From NCBI GenBank assembly GCA_017961765.1, contig JAGCWQ010000169.1:1-54072 (forward strand): 54,072 nt of DNA, given 5' to 3'. The notes beneath the pieces are model-generated. The model saw nothing but the letters and a program-made list of their open reading frames with translations. It had not been told where the DNA came from and searched no databases. The number at the start of each line of letters is the position of its first letter. Within the stretch, counting starts at the first letter, position 1. The translations under genes were made by a program, and so were the position numbers. Positions 9,004 through 17,463 of the stretch are shown in pieces. The DNA is from Paludibacteraceae bacterium (GTDB lineage Bacteria; Bacteroidota; Bacteroidia; Bacteroidales; Paludibacteraceae).

Positions 9004-9272
9004 GTACAAAAAAGAAGCGAAAATGATTTTGTACAGAAGGCATAAACCATACATCTTATTACTAGGTCAGAGTTAAATGTACTAAATGTTAGGGCGGAAT
9101 TTATTTTTTTTGTTTAGGTTACATATCTTCACTGCATTCCCTGTCACAGGGATGCAGATGAAGGATGTGTCAAGGAAAAGTTAAGAAGAAAAAAAGTATA
9201 TATAAAGTTTTGAGTATCATGGTTGTCCCGCTAAGTTCGTCTCGTCGATGAGACAATTTAGCGGGTTTTTTT
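9004..9272 (+). ncRNA. Candidate structured small RNA or leader RNA
   Basis: The stretch lacks a long ORF but holds three stem-loops in series. The first is a 9-bp perfect stem TGTACAAAA / TTTTGTACA (9004-9012 with 9027-9035). The second is a long bulged stem from CTTCACTGCATTCCCTG to CAGGGATGCAGATGAAG (9127-9163). The third is the terminator at 9227-9272. A -7 element lies at the right distance upstream. A 17-codon ORF (ATG 9023 to TAA 9074) sits within the first stem and could be a leader peptide, but this is weak. No known RNA family is recognised. It could be an independent small RNA or an attenuated leader for the sensor gene at 9611. Confidence 0.45.
9227..9272 (+). terminator. Strong rho-independent terminator
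   Basis: Stem arms CCCGCTAA (9227-9234) / TTAGCGGG (9258-9265) and GTCTC / GAGAC form a two-part hairpin with a small internal loop, followed by seven T. It is 340 bp before the next ORF and thus ends a transcript that carries no obvious protein gene. Confidence 0.85.
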
Positions 9273-9610
9273 GTGTGTTTTTTCAAAATGTAGTACATTT
9301 ACCTGCTCAATTGAGCAAACTTGGAACTAATTCTTGGAAGGGTTGCTATAAAGATAGGCGGCAACTACCGCTTTTCATGGAAAACACAAGATTAATGTAG
9401 CGCCCCCAAAAATTCATTAACGAGTTGAATGTTGATGATATCAAGATGGACAAGAGAAAGGGATGAGCCAAGGCTGACATGGATTTGGGACATGTATTTT
9501 GCCTTCCTATCCCATTAAAAATAGTCAACACGATTAAAGTCAAATGTCAGTTCCTCTTGATACTAAATGTTTTATGATGTGTGGTTAAAGCCACTTTTAG
9601 TTGGATTGGT
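9273..9610. other. Intergenic stretch, possible decayed coding sequence
   Basis: No intact gene is seen. A palindrome GCTCAATTGAGC lies at 9304-9315. From about 9385 to 9510 the plus strand reads as a plausible but broken protein (PQKFINELNVDDIKMDKRKG, then after a one-base shift WIWDMYFAFLSH), which suggests a decayed ORF. The antisense ORF here has no recognisable features. Confidence 0.3.
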
Positions 9611-12600
9611 ATGAACACTAAACATTTGGGACAGATTGTCCTATGTACCTTTTTTCTATTGCTAACTGTGCCAGCCTTGGCTCAGGAAAGAGCTCGTTTT
9701 GACCATTTTACAACGAAAGATGGCCTTCAATCCAACCGCATCTACTCCATTACACAAGACTCTTTGGGCTTCATCTGGATGGCGACAGACTTCGGTGTTT
9801 GCCGGTTCGACGGGACGACGTTCCGCTCGTTTCAACGCTCCGAATATCCAGAGATGGCCCGCGACGAGATGCTGGCTGTCGAGGGCTTCGGCAAAGGCGT
9901 CTTTGTCGGTTCTTCCAACGGATTGCTCATACAATATGATTTAGATAAAGACAAATTCATCAATCGGAGCCCGAAGGAATTTGACAAATCCTGCTACAAG
10001 GAGGTGCGGGGTTTCTATTTGCCAAAAGACAAGACAGGGTATGCCTTCACTGTGAGCGGTATATATAAGTTCCTTCCCCAAGATACTATTTTCACACATG
10101 AATTTCAGGCCTTTGAGAATTTAAGCAATGAGCATGTCCGTTCCTTATATGTCGACGAATACGGCCGCTATTGGTTAGGAACGGCAGATAAATTACTGGT
10201 GGTCTTCGACAAGGAGGGAAAGTTGCTCCGCAAGTACGAGTTCACGCAGAAAATGAGAGGATTCATCACCAGCATGTTGCGTGTCGACCAAGGCAAATTG
10301 GTTGTCTCCTCTTTCTCTGATGAATTATGGATTTTCGACATAGAAAAGGAGTTACAGCCAACTCCGACCATCATCAAGACGCCTTTCACCAATGTCATGA
10401 CCGTCATCAAGGACAGTCACGGACGATATTGGTATCCGACGGACGGATGCGGGCTATGGTATTCCAACAAATTGCCGGAATCATCTGCTGACTTCATTTC
10501 CATCCTGCCTTACGGCGTGGATGCGACGGAGATGAAGAAGGTCTACTCCATCAAGGAGGACAACAACGGAGATATTTGGGTAGGAACACAATGCACAGGA
10601 CTGTGGCGCTACCGCTATGATCAATTGTCGGGCGCACTCTCTTCCACCGACATAGGATTTCCTCCTCGCGTATGCTCCTCATTTGTTGAAGACACAGACG
10701 GAACGATCTATGTAGGCACCGATGGGGATGGCATCTACTCTGTCTCCCCTGATTTCAAGAAGATAGAACATCTGCCCTTCGACAAGGCAAACGTCCTATC
10801 CTTGGCATTGGCAGCCCCCCATCAACTATGGGTGGCCACTTGGGGTGACGGATGCTACCTCTTGGACGTATCAACCCCAAAGGCACAACACGAACGGTTC
10901 GTCGGTATCGACAACCCCGTGAATTGCGCATTAAGCCTGACCCAAATGTCTAACGGAGAGGTGTGGGTCTCCTCCGCCGGCGACGGAATCTACTACAAGG
11001 ACACGACGGGGACATGGTCTCGAATACATATGACCGATTCGCTCATCTCCTACCCCGACCTATGGCCTATCTCTTCAATCGAGGGAGGCAACAATTCCCG
11101 TTGGGTTTTGACCACACGAACGATATGGCTACGCAAGGAGGGCAAACCCCTTTGCTCCATATTACCCGATGTTTTGACACTAAAAACCTACAATCCCCTG
11201 ATTTTGGTGGATGCCGTCAGCGCACCCGACGGCTCCCTATATTTGGTAAGTAACGAGGGTTTTCGCCATCTCTCTACAGAGGGAACGGCCTTAGACACAT
11301 TGACATACCTCCCTCCGGCCAGCTATGCAGCCATTTTGAAAGACAGAGCAGGGAAATATTGGGTTTCGGGTTCTTGCGGCATCCTCCATTTCGACCCAGA
11401 AAAGAAGGAGTATAGGACGATTATTCCAGAAGGACACATCTACTATTCACGGGCCTCCCTGCTTGACTCCCACAACCGCATATTCTTCGGGACACACAAT
11501 GGTTTCGTGACACTCAATCTCAACACCACTTCCCAAGGAGATCCTCTACCCTACTTCACCTTCTCGGAAATGCAGGTTGAAAGGAAGAGAGTATTACCTT
11601 ATACGGAGGAATTGCAATCAGGGCCAATCTACAATTTAAAACATATCAAATTGAAGTCTGAACGTTCGGAAGTGACCTTCACCTTGGACAGACTCTCCCT
11701 CCAAGAGGCAAAGAGCATCAGATATTCCTACCGATTAGCAGGTTTAAAGGACGATTGGACTCCCGTTGAACAAAGCGGAAGAATTTCATTCTCCTACATT
11801 CCACCTGGCGATTATGAATTGCAAGTAAAGGCCATATCTTTGAACGACGATTCTTTTGAAAAACAGATTTCATTAAAGATAAGCGTCCTGCCTCCTTGGT
11901 GGGCCTCTTGGTGGTTCCGTCTCTGCTTGCTATTATTAGCACTCTCCTTAGTCTCCGTTATTGTATGGATGCGGATGCGGGCATTAATGCGCCAACGTCA
12001 GGTGTTGGAAGAGAAAGTGGAGGAGAGAACATCCGAACTGAAACGCGTGCTATGCGACAAAGACCGATTGATTTCGGTAATTGCCCACGACCTGAAGAAC
12101 CCGATGTTTGCCATCGTCGGTGCCTTGGAAGGCGTCGTCTCCAAAGTCAAAGGGGAAAATACCGAAAAAAAGACGTTGACTGACATTTACGGGTCGGCCA
12201 AACATCTTCAAGACGAGATGGTGGAACTGCTAAACTGGGCAAGGTCCAAACGCGACGATATTGTCTGCCACCCTACGGATATCGATTTGGGATTTGTGAC
12301 AAACAATGCCGTGTTCCTCTTGCGGGCAATGATGGAAGAGAAGCACATCAAATTGGAAAAGAAGATCGACCTCACCCACCGCATCTATGCCGATTCTAGG
12401 ATGGCGGGCACCGTCATCCGCAACACGCTGAGCAACTCCATAAAGTTCACGCCACGCGAAGGATCCATCACGATAAAGGCATGGGAAGAAGCAAACTTCT
12501 GCAAGATGGAGATAACGGACACCGGCCGAGGCATGTCACATGAGCAACTGCGCCAATTACAGTCCGATGGCTACTGCACTTCAACCTTGGGCACGGAAAA

Positions 12601-13555
12601 CGAATCGGGTACAGGGTTGGGATTCCGGATCTGCTACGACTATATGCTCCGCAACAACGGAAAAATGGAGGTGCGAAGCGAAGAAGGGAAAGGTACGACA
12701 GTCACATTATTGCTACCATTGTCAGAGAAGGAAGTCGCAGAGGGAACAACACCAGAAACGACGCAGACAGAGTACGAGGTAGATGCCGACTTGTTGGGCG
12801 GCAATACGGTCTTAGTAGTTGACGACGACCCGTTAATCTGTGCGAACCTGAAAGGAGTCTTGGAATCCTATATGAAAGTATGGACAGCCACCAACGGAGC
12901 AGAGGGATTGAATTTGGCGACTCAACAATTGCCCGACCTCGTCCTCAGTGATGTGGAGATGCCGGAAATGAGCGGTACGGAGATGTGCCGTGAGCTCTCC
13001 AAGAACGAGAGCACCTGCCACATACCAATACTCTTCTTGTCGGCCCGCAACGATGACGCCGACCGTCTGCTTGGTTTGCAGAGTGGAGCCATCGACTACA
13101 TCTCCAAGCCTTTCAGCAATTCCGAATTGCTCCTAAAGATTAGCAACATATTAAAGGTAAGGCAAAACCAGCAACAACGGCTTTTGTCCCAACGCATACA
13201 ATCAAACGACAGCGAGGCGGCACCTACGGCACAGCCACTCAATCCGTTCGTAGCCTCCATGATGTCCGTGATGGAGCAACGCTACTCCGATTGCGATTTG
13301 ACGATGGAATCATTGGCACGAGACCTATGCGTCAGTCAATCCACTTTGTTGAGGCGTGTGAAGTCGGTTACGGGACAGACACCGATAGAGATCTTGGTTG
13401 ACCTGCGGCTTACCAAGGCGATGGAGCTAATCAAGGGCAAATCAGCCGACCAATCCATCGGCAACATTGCCTACGAAGTCGGATTCAACGACCCATCCTA
13501 TTTCGCCCGCAAGTTCAAGGAGCATTTCGGCATCTTGCCATCACAAGTAGGATGA
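9611..13555 (+). CDS. Hybrid two-component system sensor/regulator (HTCS)
   Basis: One 1,314-residue polypeptide joins sensing and transcription control. A signal peptide (about 1-25, ending ALAQ) precedes two-component regulator propeller repeats (about 30-690; units such as GLQSNRIYSITQDSLGFIWM), a Y_Y_Y domain (about 695-757) and a transmembrane helix (766-787). The cytoplasmic side has HisKA with His826 in VIAHDLKNP, an HATPase (about 925-1038; DTGRGMS, GTGLGF), a receiver domain (1064-1180; phospho-acceptor Asp1114 in LSDVEMP, Lys in SKPFS) and an AraC-type HTH (1215-1314). HTCS proteins sense oligosaccharides in the periplasm and switch on polysaccharide utilisation genes. ATG 9611 begins the signal peptide; the upstream GTG at 9581 is less likely. 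No SusC/SusD pair is nearby; the divergent PL14-like lyase is the nearest candidate target. Confidence 0.95.
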   Translation: MNTKHLGQIVLCTFFLLLTVPALAQERARFDHFTTKDGLQSNRIYSITQDSLGFIWMATDFGVCRFDGTTFRSFQRSEYPEMARDEMLAVEGFGKGVFVGSSNGLLIQYDLDKDKFINRSPKEFDKSCYKEVRGFYLPKDKTGYAFTVSGIYKFLPQDTIFTHEFQAFENLSNEHVRSLYVDEYGRYWLGTADKLLVVFDKEGKLLRKYEFTQKMRGFITSMLRVDQGKLVVSSFSDELWIFDIEKELQPTPTIIKTPFTNVMTVIKDSHGRYWYPTDGCGLWYSNKLPESSADFISILPYGVDATEMKKVYSIKEDNNGDIWVGTQCTGLWRYRYDQLSGALSSTDIGFPPRVCSSFVEDTDGTIYVGTDGDGIYSVSPDFKKIEHLPFDKANVLSLALAAPHQLWVATWGDGCYLLDVSTPKAQHERFVGIDNPVNCALSLTQMSNGEVWVSSAGDGIYYKDTTGTWSRIHMTDSLISYPDLWPISSIEGGNNSRWVLTTRTIWLRKEGKPLCSILPDVLTLKTYNPLILVDAVSAPDGSLYLVSNEGFRHLSTEGTALDTLTYLPPASYAAILKDRAGKYWVSGSCGILHFDPEKKEYRTIIPEGHIYYSRASLLDSHNRIFFGTHNGFVTLNLNTTSQGDPLPYFTFSEMQVERKRVLPYTEELQSGPIYNLKHIKLKSERSEVTFTLDRLSLQEAKSIRYSYRLAGLKDDWTPVEQSGRISFSYIPPGDYELQVKAISLNDDSFEKQISLKISVLPPWWASWWFRLCLLLLALSLVSVIVWMRMRALMRQRQVLEEKVEERTSELKRVLCDKDRLISVIAHDLKNPMFAIVGALEGVVSKVKGENTEKKTLTDIYGSAKHLQDEMVELLNWARSKRDDIVCHPTDIDLGFVTNNAVFLLRAMMEEKHIKLEKKIDLTHRIYADSRMAGTVIRNTLSNSIKFTPREGSITIKAWEEANFCKMEITDTGRGMSHEQLRQLQSDGYCTSTLGTENESGTGLGFRICYDYMLRNNGKMEVRSEEGKGTTVTLLLPLSEKEVAEGTTPETTQTEYEVDADLLGGNTVLVVDDDPLICANLKGVLESYMKVWTATNGAEGLNLATQQLPDLVLSDVEMPEMSGTEMCRELSKNESTCHIPILFLSARNDDADRLLGLQSGAIDYISKPFSNSELLLKISNILKVRQNQQQRLLSQRIQSNDSEAAPTAQPLNPFVASMMSVMEQRYSDCDLTMESLARDLCVSQSTLLRRVKSVTGQTPIEILVDLRLTKAMELIKGKSADQSIGNIAYEVGFNDPSYFARKFKEHFGILPSQVG

Positions 13556-13790
13556 TGTCCTATCTGGAGGAAAGATGACAGCCATGGCATTTTGTAAAAA
13601 AAAGCCTTGGGGAAATGCCATAGTGGCACAAATAGAAGTCGAATAATTACGCAAAAGACCAAATACGTTTCAAAAAGTCACGAAAAAAGCCATTTGTCAA
13701 TCGAAAGGAAAACTATTTTTCCTTTTTCTTCTCACTTTGGCAAAGCGTCATTTTTTTGTGCAAAAAAGATTTTCGTATCGATAATATACA
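13556..13790. other. Intergenic region after HTCS with a hairpin
   Basis: No gene is seen. An imperfect hairpin (GCCATGGCATTT at 13581-13592 with AAATGCCATAGTGGC at 13613-13627) may end the HTCS transcript, although no T-run follows. The rest is AT-rich. Confidence 0.4.
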
Positions 13791-13798
13791 TAAATTTG
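13791..13798 (+). promoter_or_regulatory. -7 element of the arginine operon
   Basis: TAAATTTG fits the TAnnTTTG consensus perfectly. A TTTTCG about 15-20 nt upstream is a poor -33 match. Transcription would begin near 13804, leaving a leader of about 100 nt before argR. Confidence 0.6.
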
Positions 13799-13806
13799 CA
13801 CCGTTT

Positions 13807-13824
13807 TACGAATAAATATTCATG
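13807..13824 (+). promoter_or_regulatory. ARG-box-like operator
   Basis: TTACGAATAAATATTCAT contains GAAT-AAAT-ATTC, the core of the E. coli-type ARG box (TnTGAATwwwwATTCAnw), with one mismatch in the inner part (C for T before GAAT). It overlaps the predicted transcription start of argR, where ArgR binding would block initiation. Functional assignment is inferred. Confidence 0.55.
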
Positions 13825-13904
13825 CCATCCCGAAGAGGCGTTTGGCAGGCATATATATTTCAAGAAACACAGTAGTTAAAAGTATTTTAGTTTAATTTGT
13901 CAAG

Positions 13905-14375
13905 GTGAAAAACAAGGCGAAGAGAATTGCGGCCATCAAGGAGTTGATACAGACCACAGAGGTCGGCAACCAAGAGGATTTGCTCCGGATGTTGTCCACG
14001 AAGGGCTTTGATGTGACGCAAGCGACATTGTCAAGAGACTTGAAGCAGCTGAAGGTTGCCAAGATTACCAATTCATTGGGCCAATACGTGTATCGACTCT
14101 CCCAGCCGGCGGTCATGGCATCCGAAACGAAGCCATCCTCCTTTGGTTCCCCAAGTGCCCAAGTAGCGATGGATGTCTCAGGAAACATCATGGTCCTACA
14201 CACGAGGGCAGGCTATGCAAGTGGTTTGGCCTACGAAATAGACGACAAGGCTTCCGAAGTCATCATAGGAACGGTTGCCGGCGAAGATACGATTATTGCT
14301 GTAATGCGCGAAGGCGTCACCCTAGACAGGGTAAAATCGGTTCTGAGCGGTTTTATCCCCTCTTTAGAGATTTAA
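13905..14375 (+). CDS. argR: Arginine repressor ArgR
   Basis: ArgR is a hexameric, arginine-dependent DNA-binding regulator of arginine biosynthesis and, in some species, catabolism. The 156-residue protein has the winged-helix DNA-binding domain (about 1-70; GFDVTQATLSRDLKQLKVAK is the recognition region) and the C-terminal oligomerisation and arginine-binding domain (about 80-152; TRAGYASGLAYEIDD and IGTVAGEDTIIAVMRE, the GT-x-AG-x-DT motif). The start is a GTG at 13905. It heads the biosynthetic operon and has an ARG-box-like palindrome at its own promoter, so autoregulation is likely. Confidence 0.95.
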   Translation: MKNKAKRIAAIKELIQTTEVGNQEDLLRMLSTKGFDVTQATLSRDLKQLKVAKITNSLGQYVYRLSQPAVMASETKPSSFGSPSAQVAMDVSGNIMVLHTRAGYASGLAYEIDDKASEVIIGTVAGEDTIIAVMREGVTLDRVKSVLSGFIPSLEI

Positions 14376-14430
14376 ACATTGGAGATTATACATCAAAAAG
14401 ATATATTGTTCTGTTAAATTAAAGATAGAC

Positions 14431-15045
14431 ATGAATCAGGATCAGGAGATTGAGATTATGGTGGCAGACGAGCGCCATATCGCTTATGTTGACACTATTC
14501 TTGACACGATTGCAAAAGCGGCTAAGGTCCGTGGCACGGGTATCGCAAAACGTGACCCAGAATATGTAAAGATGAAAATACGTGAAGGCAAGGCTGTTAT
14601 TGCCCTTTGTGGCGATGATTTTGCAGGATTCAGTTATATCGAGACATGGGAGAACAAGAAGTACGTGACCACTTCTGGTTTGATCGTACCTGAGAAATAT
14701 AGGGGTCGTGGATTGGCACGCCGTATCAAGCATGTCACTTTCACGTTGGCACGCAAGCGTTGGCCGGAGGCGAAGATTTTCAGTCTTACGTCAGGAGCTG
14801 CCGTCATGAAATTGAACACGGCGTTGGGCTATCTTCCTGTCACATTCGCCGATTTGACAGAGGACGAGTCCTTCTGGAAAGGCTGCCAAGGTTGCGTAAA
14901 CTACGATGTCCTTCAACGTACCGACCGTCGTTACTGCATCTGCACAGGTATGCTTTTCGATCCAAAGGAGCCTATGTGCGTGGAGGCTGCTGAGCGTGAG
15001 TTGGCCAAGGATCCTAACGTTAAGAATATCGTGATTAACAGCTAA
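14431..15045 (+). CDS. GNAT acyltransferase, probable N-succinylglutamate synthase
   Basis: This 204-residue GNAT-fold protein probably carries out the first step of arginine synthesis. The acyl-CoA motif A is visible (SGLIVPEKYRGRGLARRIKHV), and the C-terminal half contains a cysteine group (WKGCQGCVNYDV, RRYCICTGM) that may be structural. In Bacteroides thetaiotaomicron the gene order argR-GNAT-argG-argC-argD is the same, and to my knowledge the GNAT gene there was assigned by fitness data as a novel glutamate N-succinyltransferase. Bacteroidetes use N-succinyl rather than N-acetyl intermediates. The protein is not homologous to classical ArgA, which is fused to a kinase-like domain. It lies between argR (56-bp gap) and argG (56-bp gap). 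Confidence 0.8.
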   Translation: MNQDQEIEIMVADERHIAYVDTILDTIAKAAKVRGTGIAKRDPEYVKMKIREGKAVIALCGDDFAGFSYIETWENKKYVTTSGLIVPEKYRGRGLARRIKHVTFTLARKRWPEAKIFSLTSGAAVMKLNTALGYLPVTFADLTEDESFWKGCQGCVNYDVLQRTDRRYCICTGMLFDPKEPMCVEAAERELAKDPNVKNIVINS

Positions 15046-15100
15046 AACATCACGAATCGGCAAATAGAAATTGTTAATCGATAAATAGCAAATTAAACAT

Positions 15101-16309
15101 ATGGCAAAGAAGAAAGTTGTAGTGGCATTCAGTGGAGGTCTTGATACTTCATTCACTGTAATGTACCTTGCTAAGGAAAAGGGTTATGAGGTATATGCTG
15201 CTTGCGCAAACACGGGCGGATTCAGTGAAGAACAATTGAAGACTAACGAGGAGAATGCATATAAGCTAGGCGCTGTCAAGTATGTTACGCTTGACGTGAC
15301 AAAAGAGTACTATGCAAAGAGCCTTAAGTATATGGTCTATGGCAATGTCTTGAGAAATGGTACTTATCCTATCTCTGTCTCTTCAGAGCGTATTTTCCAA
15401 GGTATGGCCATTGCTCGTTACGCAAACGAGATTGGTGCTGATGCTATCGCCCATGGTTCCACGGGTGCTGGTAACGACCAAGTTCGTTTCGACATGACTT
15501 TCTTGGTGTTGGCTCCAGGAGTGGAGATCATCACGTTGACTCGTGACATGGCCTTGACCCGCCAATATGAGATCGATTATTTGAACGAACACGGCTTCGC
15601 AGCCGATTGGACGAAGTTGAAATATTCTTACAACGTCGGCATTTGGGGCACTTCCATCTGCGGTGGAGAGATTTTGGACTCTAAGCAAGGCCTTCCTGAA
15701 TCAGCCTACTTGAAGCAGGTTACGAAGAAGGGTAGCGAAGTCTTGAAGATCGGCTTCAAGAAGGGTGAGATCGTTTCTGTCAACGGCGTGGAGTATGCTG
15801 ATAAGATCGAGGCCATCAAGAAGGTGGAGGAGATTGGCGCAGCTTACGGTATCGGTCGTGACATGCACGTGGGCGACACCATCATCGGTATCAAGGGTCG
15901 TGTAGGCTTCGAGGCTGCTGCCCCTATGTTGATTATCGGTGCCCACCGTTTCTTGGAAAAATACACGCTCTCCAAGTGGCAACAATATTGGAAGGATCAA
16001 GTTGCCAACTGGTACGGAATGTTCCTTCACGAATCTCAGTATTTGGAGCCTGTAATGCGTGATATCGAAGCTATGTTGGAGAATTCACAACGCAACGTGA
16101 ACGGAGAGGTTTCTTTGGAACTCCGTCCATTGTCATTCTCTACAATCGGTGTCGATTCTGCCGACGACTTGGTTAAGACTAAGTTTGGCGAGTATGGCGA
16201 AATGAACAAGGGTTGGACTTCAGAAGAGGCTAAGGGCTTCATCAAGGTCACTTCTACCCCACTTCGCGTTTACTATGCAAACCACAAAGAAGAGGGTGAA
16301 AACATCTAA
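15101..16309 (+). CDS. argG: Argininosuccinate synthase
   Basis: ArgG condenses citrulline and aspartate using ATP to give argininosuccinate, the penultimate step of arginine synthesis. The 402-residue protein has the N-type ATP pyrophosphatase signature SGGLDTS (residues 10-16), the HGSTGAGNDQVRFD block that binds ATP and citrulline, and SICGGEI near residue 188. The length is normal. The codon choice is rich in GGT, CGT and GCT, as in highly expressed genes of this genome. A terminator lies just downstream, so argC and argD may be reached by read-through or by their own promoter. Confidence 0.96.
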   Translation: MAKKKVVVAFSGGLDTSFTVMYLAKEKGYEVYAACANTGGFSEEQLKTNEENAYKLGAVKYVTLDVTKEYYAKSLKYMVYGNVLRNGTYPISVSSERIFQGMAIARYANEIGADAIAHGSTGAGNDQVRFDMTFLVLAPGVEIITLTRDMALTRQYEIDYLNEHGFAADWTKLKYSYNVGIWGTSICGGEILDSKQGLPESAYLKQVTKKGSEVLKIGFKKGEIVSVNGVEYADKIEAIKKVEEIGAAYGIGRDMHVGDTIIGIKGRVGFEAAAPMLIIGAHRFLEKYTLSKWQQYWKDQVANWYGMFLHESQYLEPVMRDIEAMLENSQRNVNGEVSLELRPLSFSTIGVDSADDLVKTKFGEYGEMNKGWTSEEAKGFIKVTSTPLRVYYANHKEEGENI

Positions 16310-16335
16310 TCAATAGATAGAACCATCAGAAAGGC

Positions 16336-16377
16336 AAAAGGTCACTCTTATCGGGTGGCCTTTTAGCGTTTTTTTAT
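16336..16377 (+). terminator. Terminator between argG and argC
   Basis: The stem AAAAGGTCAC (16336-16345) / GTGGCCTTTT (16355-16364), with one G-T pair, is followed by AGCG and seven T. It may split the arginine operon into two transcripts or attenuate it. Confidence 0.75.
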
Positions 16378-16447
16378 AAATTTGCGTCATATTTTGTAAT
16401 CACTGGGTGGTTTCTTTCCCATGAAGCCACTTGAAAAAGTTAGAATA

Positions 16448-17416
16448 ATGGTAAAAGTAGGTATCATAGGCGGTGCCGGTTACACGGCTGGAGAGTTGCT
16501 CCGTATCCTTTTGAACCACCCACAGGTGGAGATTACGTTCGTAAACAGTAGCAGTAATGCAGGCAACCATCTTTACGATGTGCACGAAGGTCTTTTCGGC
16601 GAGACGGAGATCCTTTTCACGGACCAGTTGCCTTTCGATAAGATCGACGCCCTTTTCATCTGCTCCGGCCATGGCGACAGCAAGAAGTTCTTGGACGAGC
16701 ACGAGAAGGAAATCCCTGCTTCCGTGAAGATTATCGACTTGTCACAAGACTTCCGTAACGAGAGCTGTGGCTTTGTCTATGGACTTCCAGAAGTCAACCG
16801 TGAGCGCATCCGCAAGACAAACCGTTTGGCTAACCCAGGATGCTTTGCCACTGCCATCCAAATCGGCCTTCTTCCTTTGGCTGCCAAGGGACTTATCAAA
16901 GGCGAGGTACACACCAATGGAATCACGGGTTCGACAGGTGCAGGCGTAAAGCCAGGGGCTACTTCCCATTTCAGTTGGAGAAACAACAACATCTCGATTT
17001 ACAAAGCATTCACCCACCAACATCTTTTGGAGATTACCCAAACCATGCGTCAGTTGCAACCAGGCTTTGACCATGCCATCAATTTCCTTCCTGTCCGTGG
17101 CGACTTTGCCCGCGGTATCTTCGTATCCTCCTACACGGAGTGCGATTTGGAGATTGAGGAGATCCAAAAGATTTACAAAGATTTCTATAAAGATGCGAAG
17201 TTTGTCTTCGTCATGGATGCCAACCCAGATTTGAAGCAGGTGGTGAACACCAACAAAGGCATTGTCCATGTCGAGAAACACGGAAACAAGCTACTCATCA
17301 TCTCCATGATCGACAACTTGTTGAAGGGAGCATCCGGCCAGGCAGTTCAAAACTTCAATTTGATGTTTGGCTTGGACGAGACTGCTGGTTTGAAGTTGAA
17401 ACCAAGCGCATTCTAA
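16448..17416 (+). CDS. argC: N-acyl-gamma-glutamyl-phosphate reductase ArgC
   Basis: ArgC reduces N-acyl-gamma-glutamyl phosphate to the semialdehyde with NADPH. The 322-residue protein starts with the Rossmann motif GIIGGAGYTAGELL. The catalytic Cys132 is in ANPGCFATAI and the conserved His is in the FTHQHLLEI block; the NGITGSTGAGVKPG loop is typical. ATG 16448 is preferred because homologues begin M-x-K-V-G-I-I-G-G; an ATG at 16421 would add nine residues. In Bacteroidetes the likely substrate is the N-succinyl form. It follows the argG terminator and precedes argD by 47 bp. Confidence 0.94.
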   Translation: MVKVGIIGGAGYTAGELLRILLNHPQVEITFVNSSSNAGNHLYDVHEGLFGETEILFTDQLPFDKIDALFICSGHGDSKKFLDEHEKEIPASVKIIDLSQDFRNESCGFVYGLPEVNRERIRKTNRLANPGCFATAIQIGLLPLAAKGLIKGEVHTNGITGSTGAGVKPGATSHFSWRNNNISIYKAFTHQHLLEITQTMRQLQPGFDHAINFLPVRGDFARGIFVSSYTECDLEIEEIQKIYKDFYKDAKFVFVMDANPDLKQVVNTNKGIVHVEKHGNKLLIISMIDNLLKGASGQAVQNFNLMFGLDETAGLKLKPSAF

Positions 17417-17463
17417 AAGATAGCAAACTGTAAATTAAGCAAATAACATAAATATACTATATA

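Noticed and set aside
9346-9543. 65-residue minus-strand ORF in the gap before the hybrid sensor
   Set aside because: No recognisable motif, no start signal; the plus strand shows a better, though broken, coding pattern.
13607-13879. 90-residue ORF between the hybrid sensor and argR
   Set aside because: It runs through the arginine promoter and ARG-box region and has no protein features.
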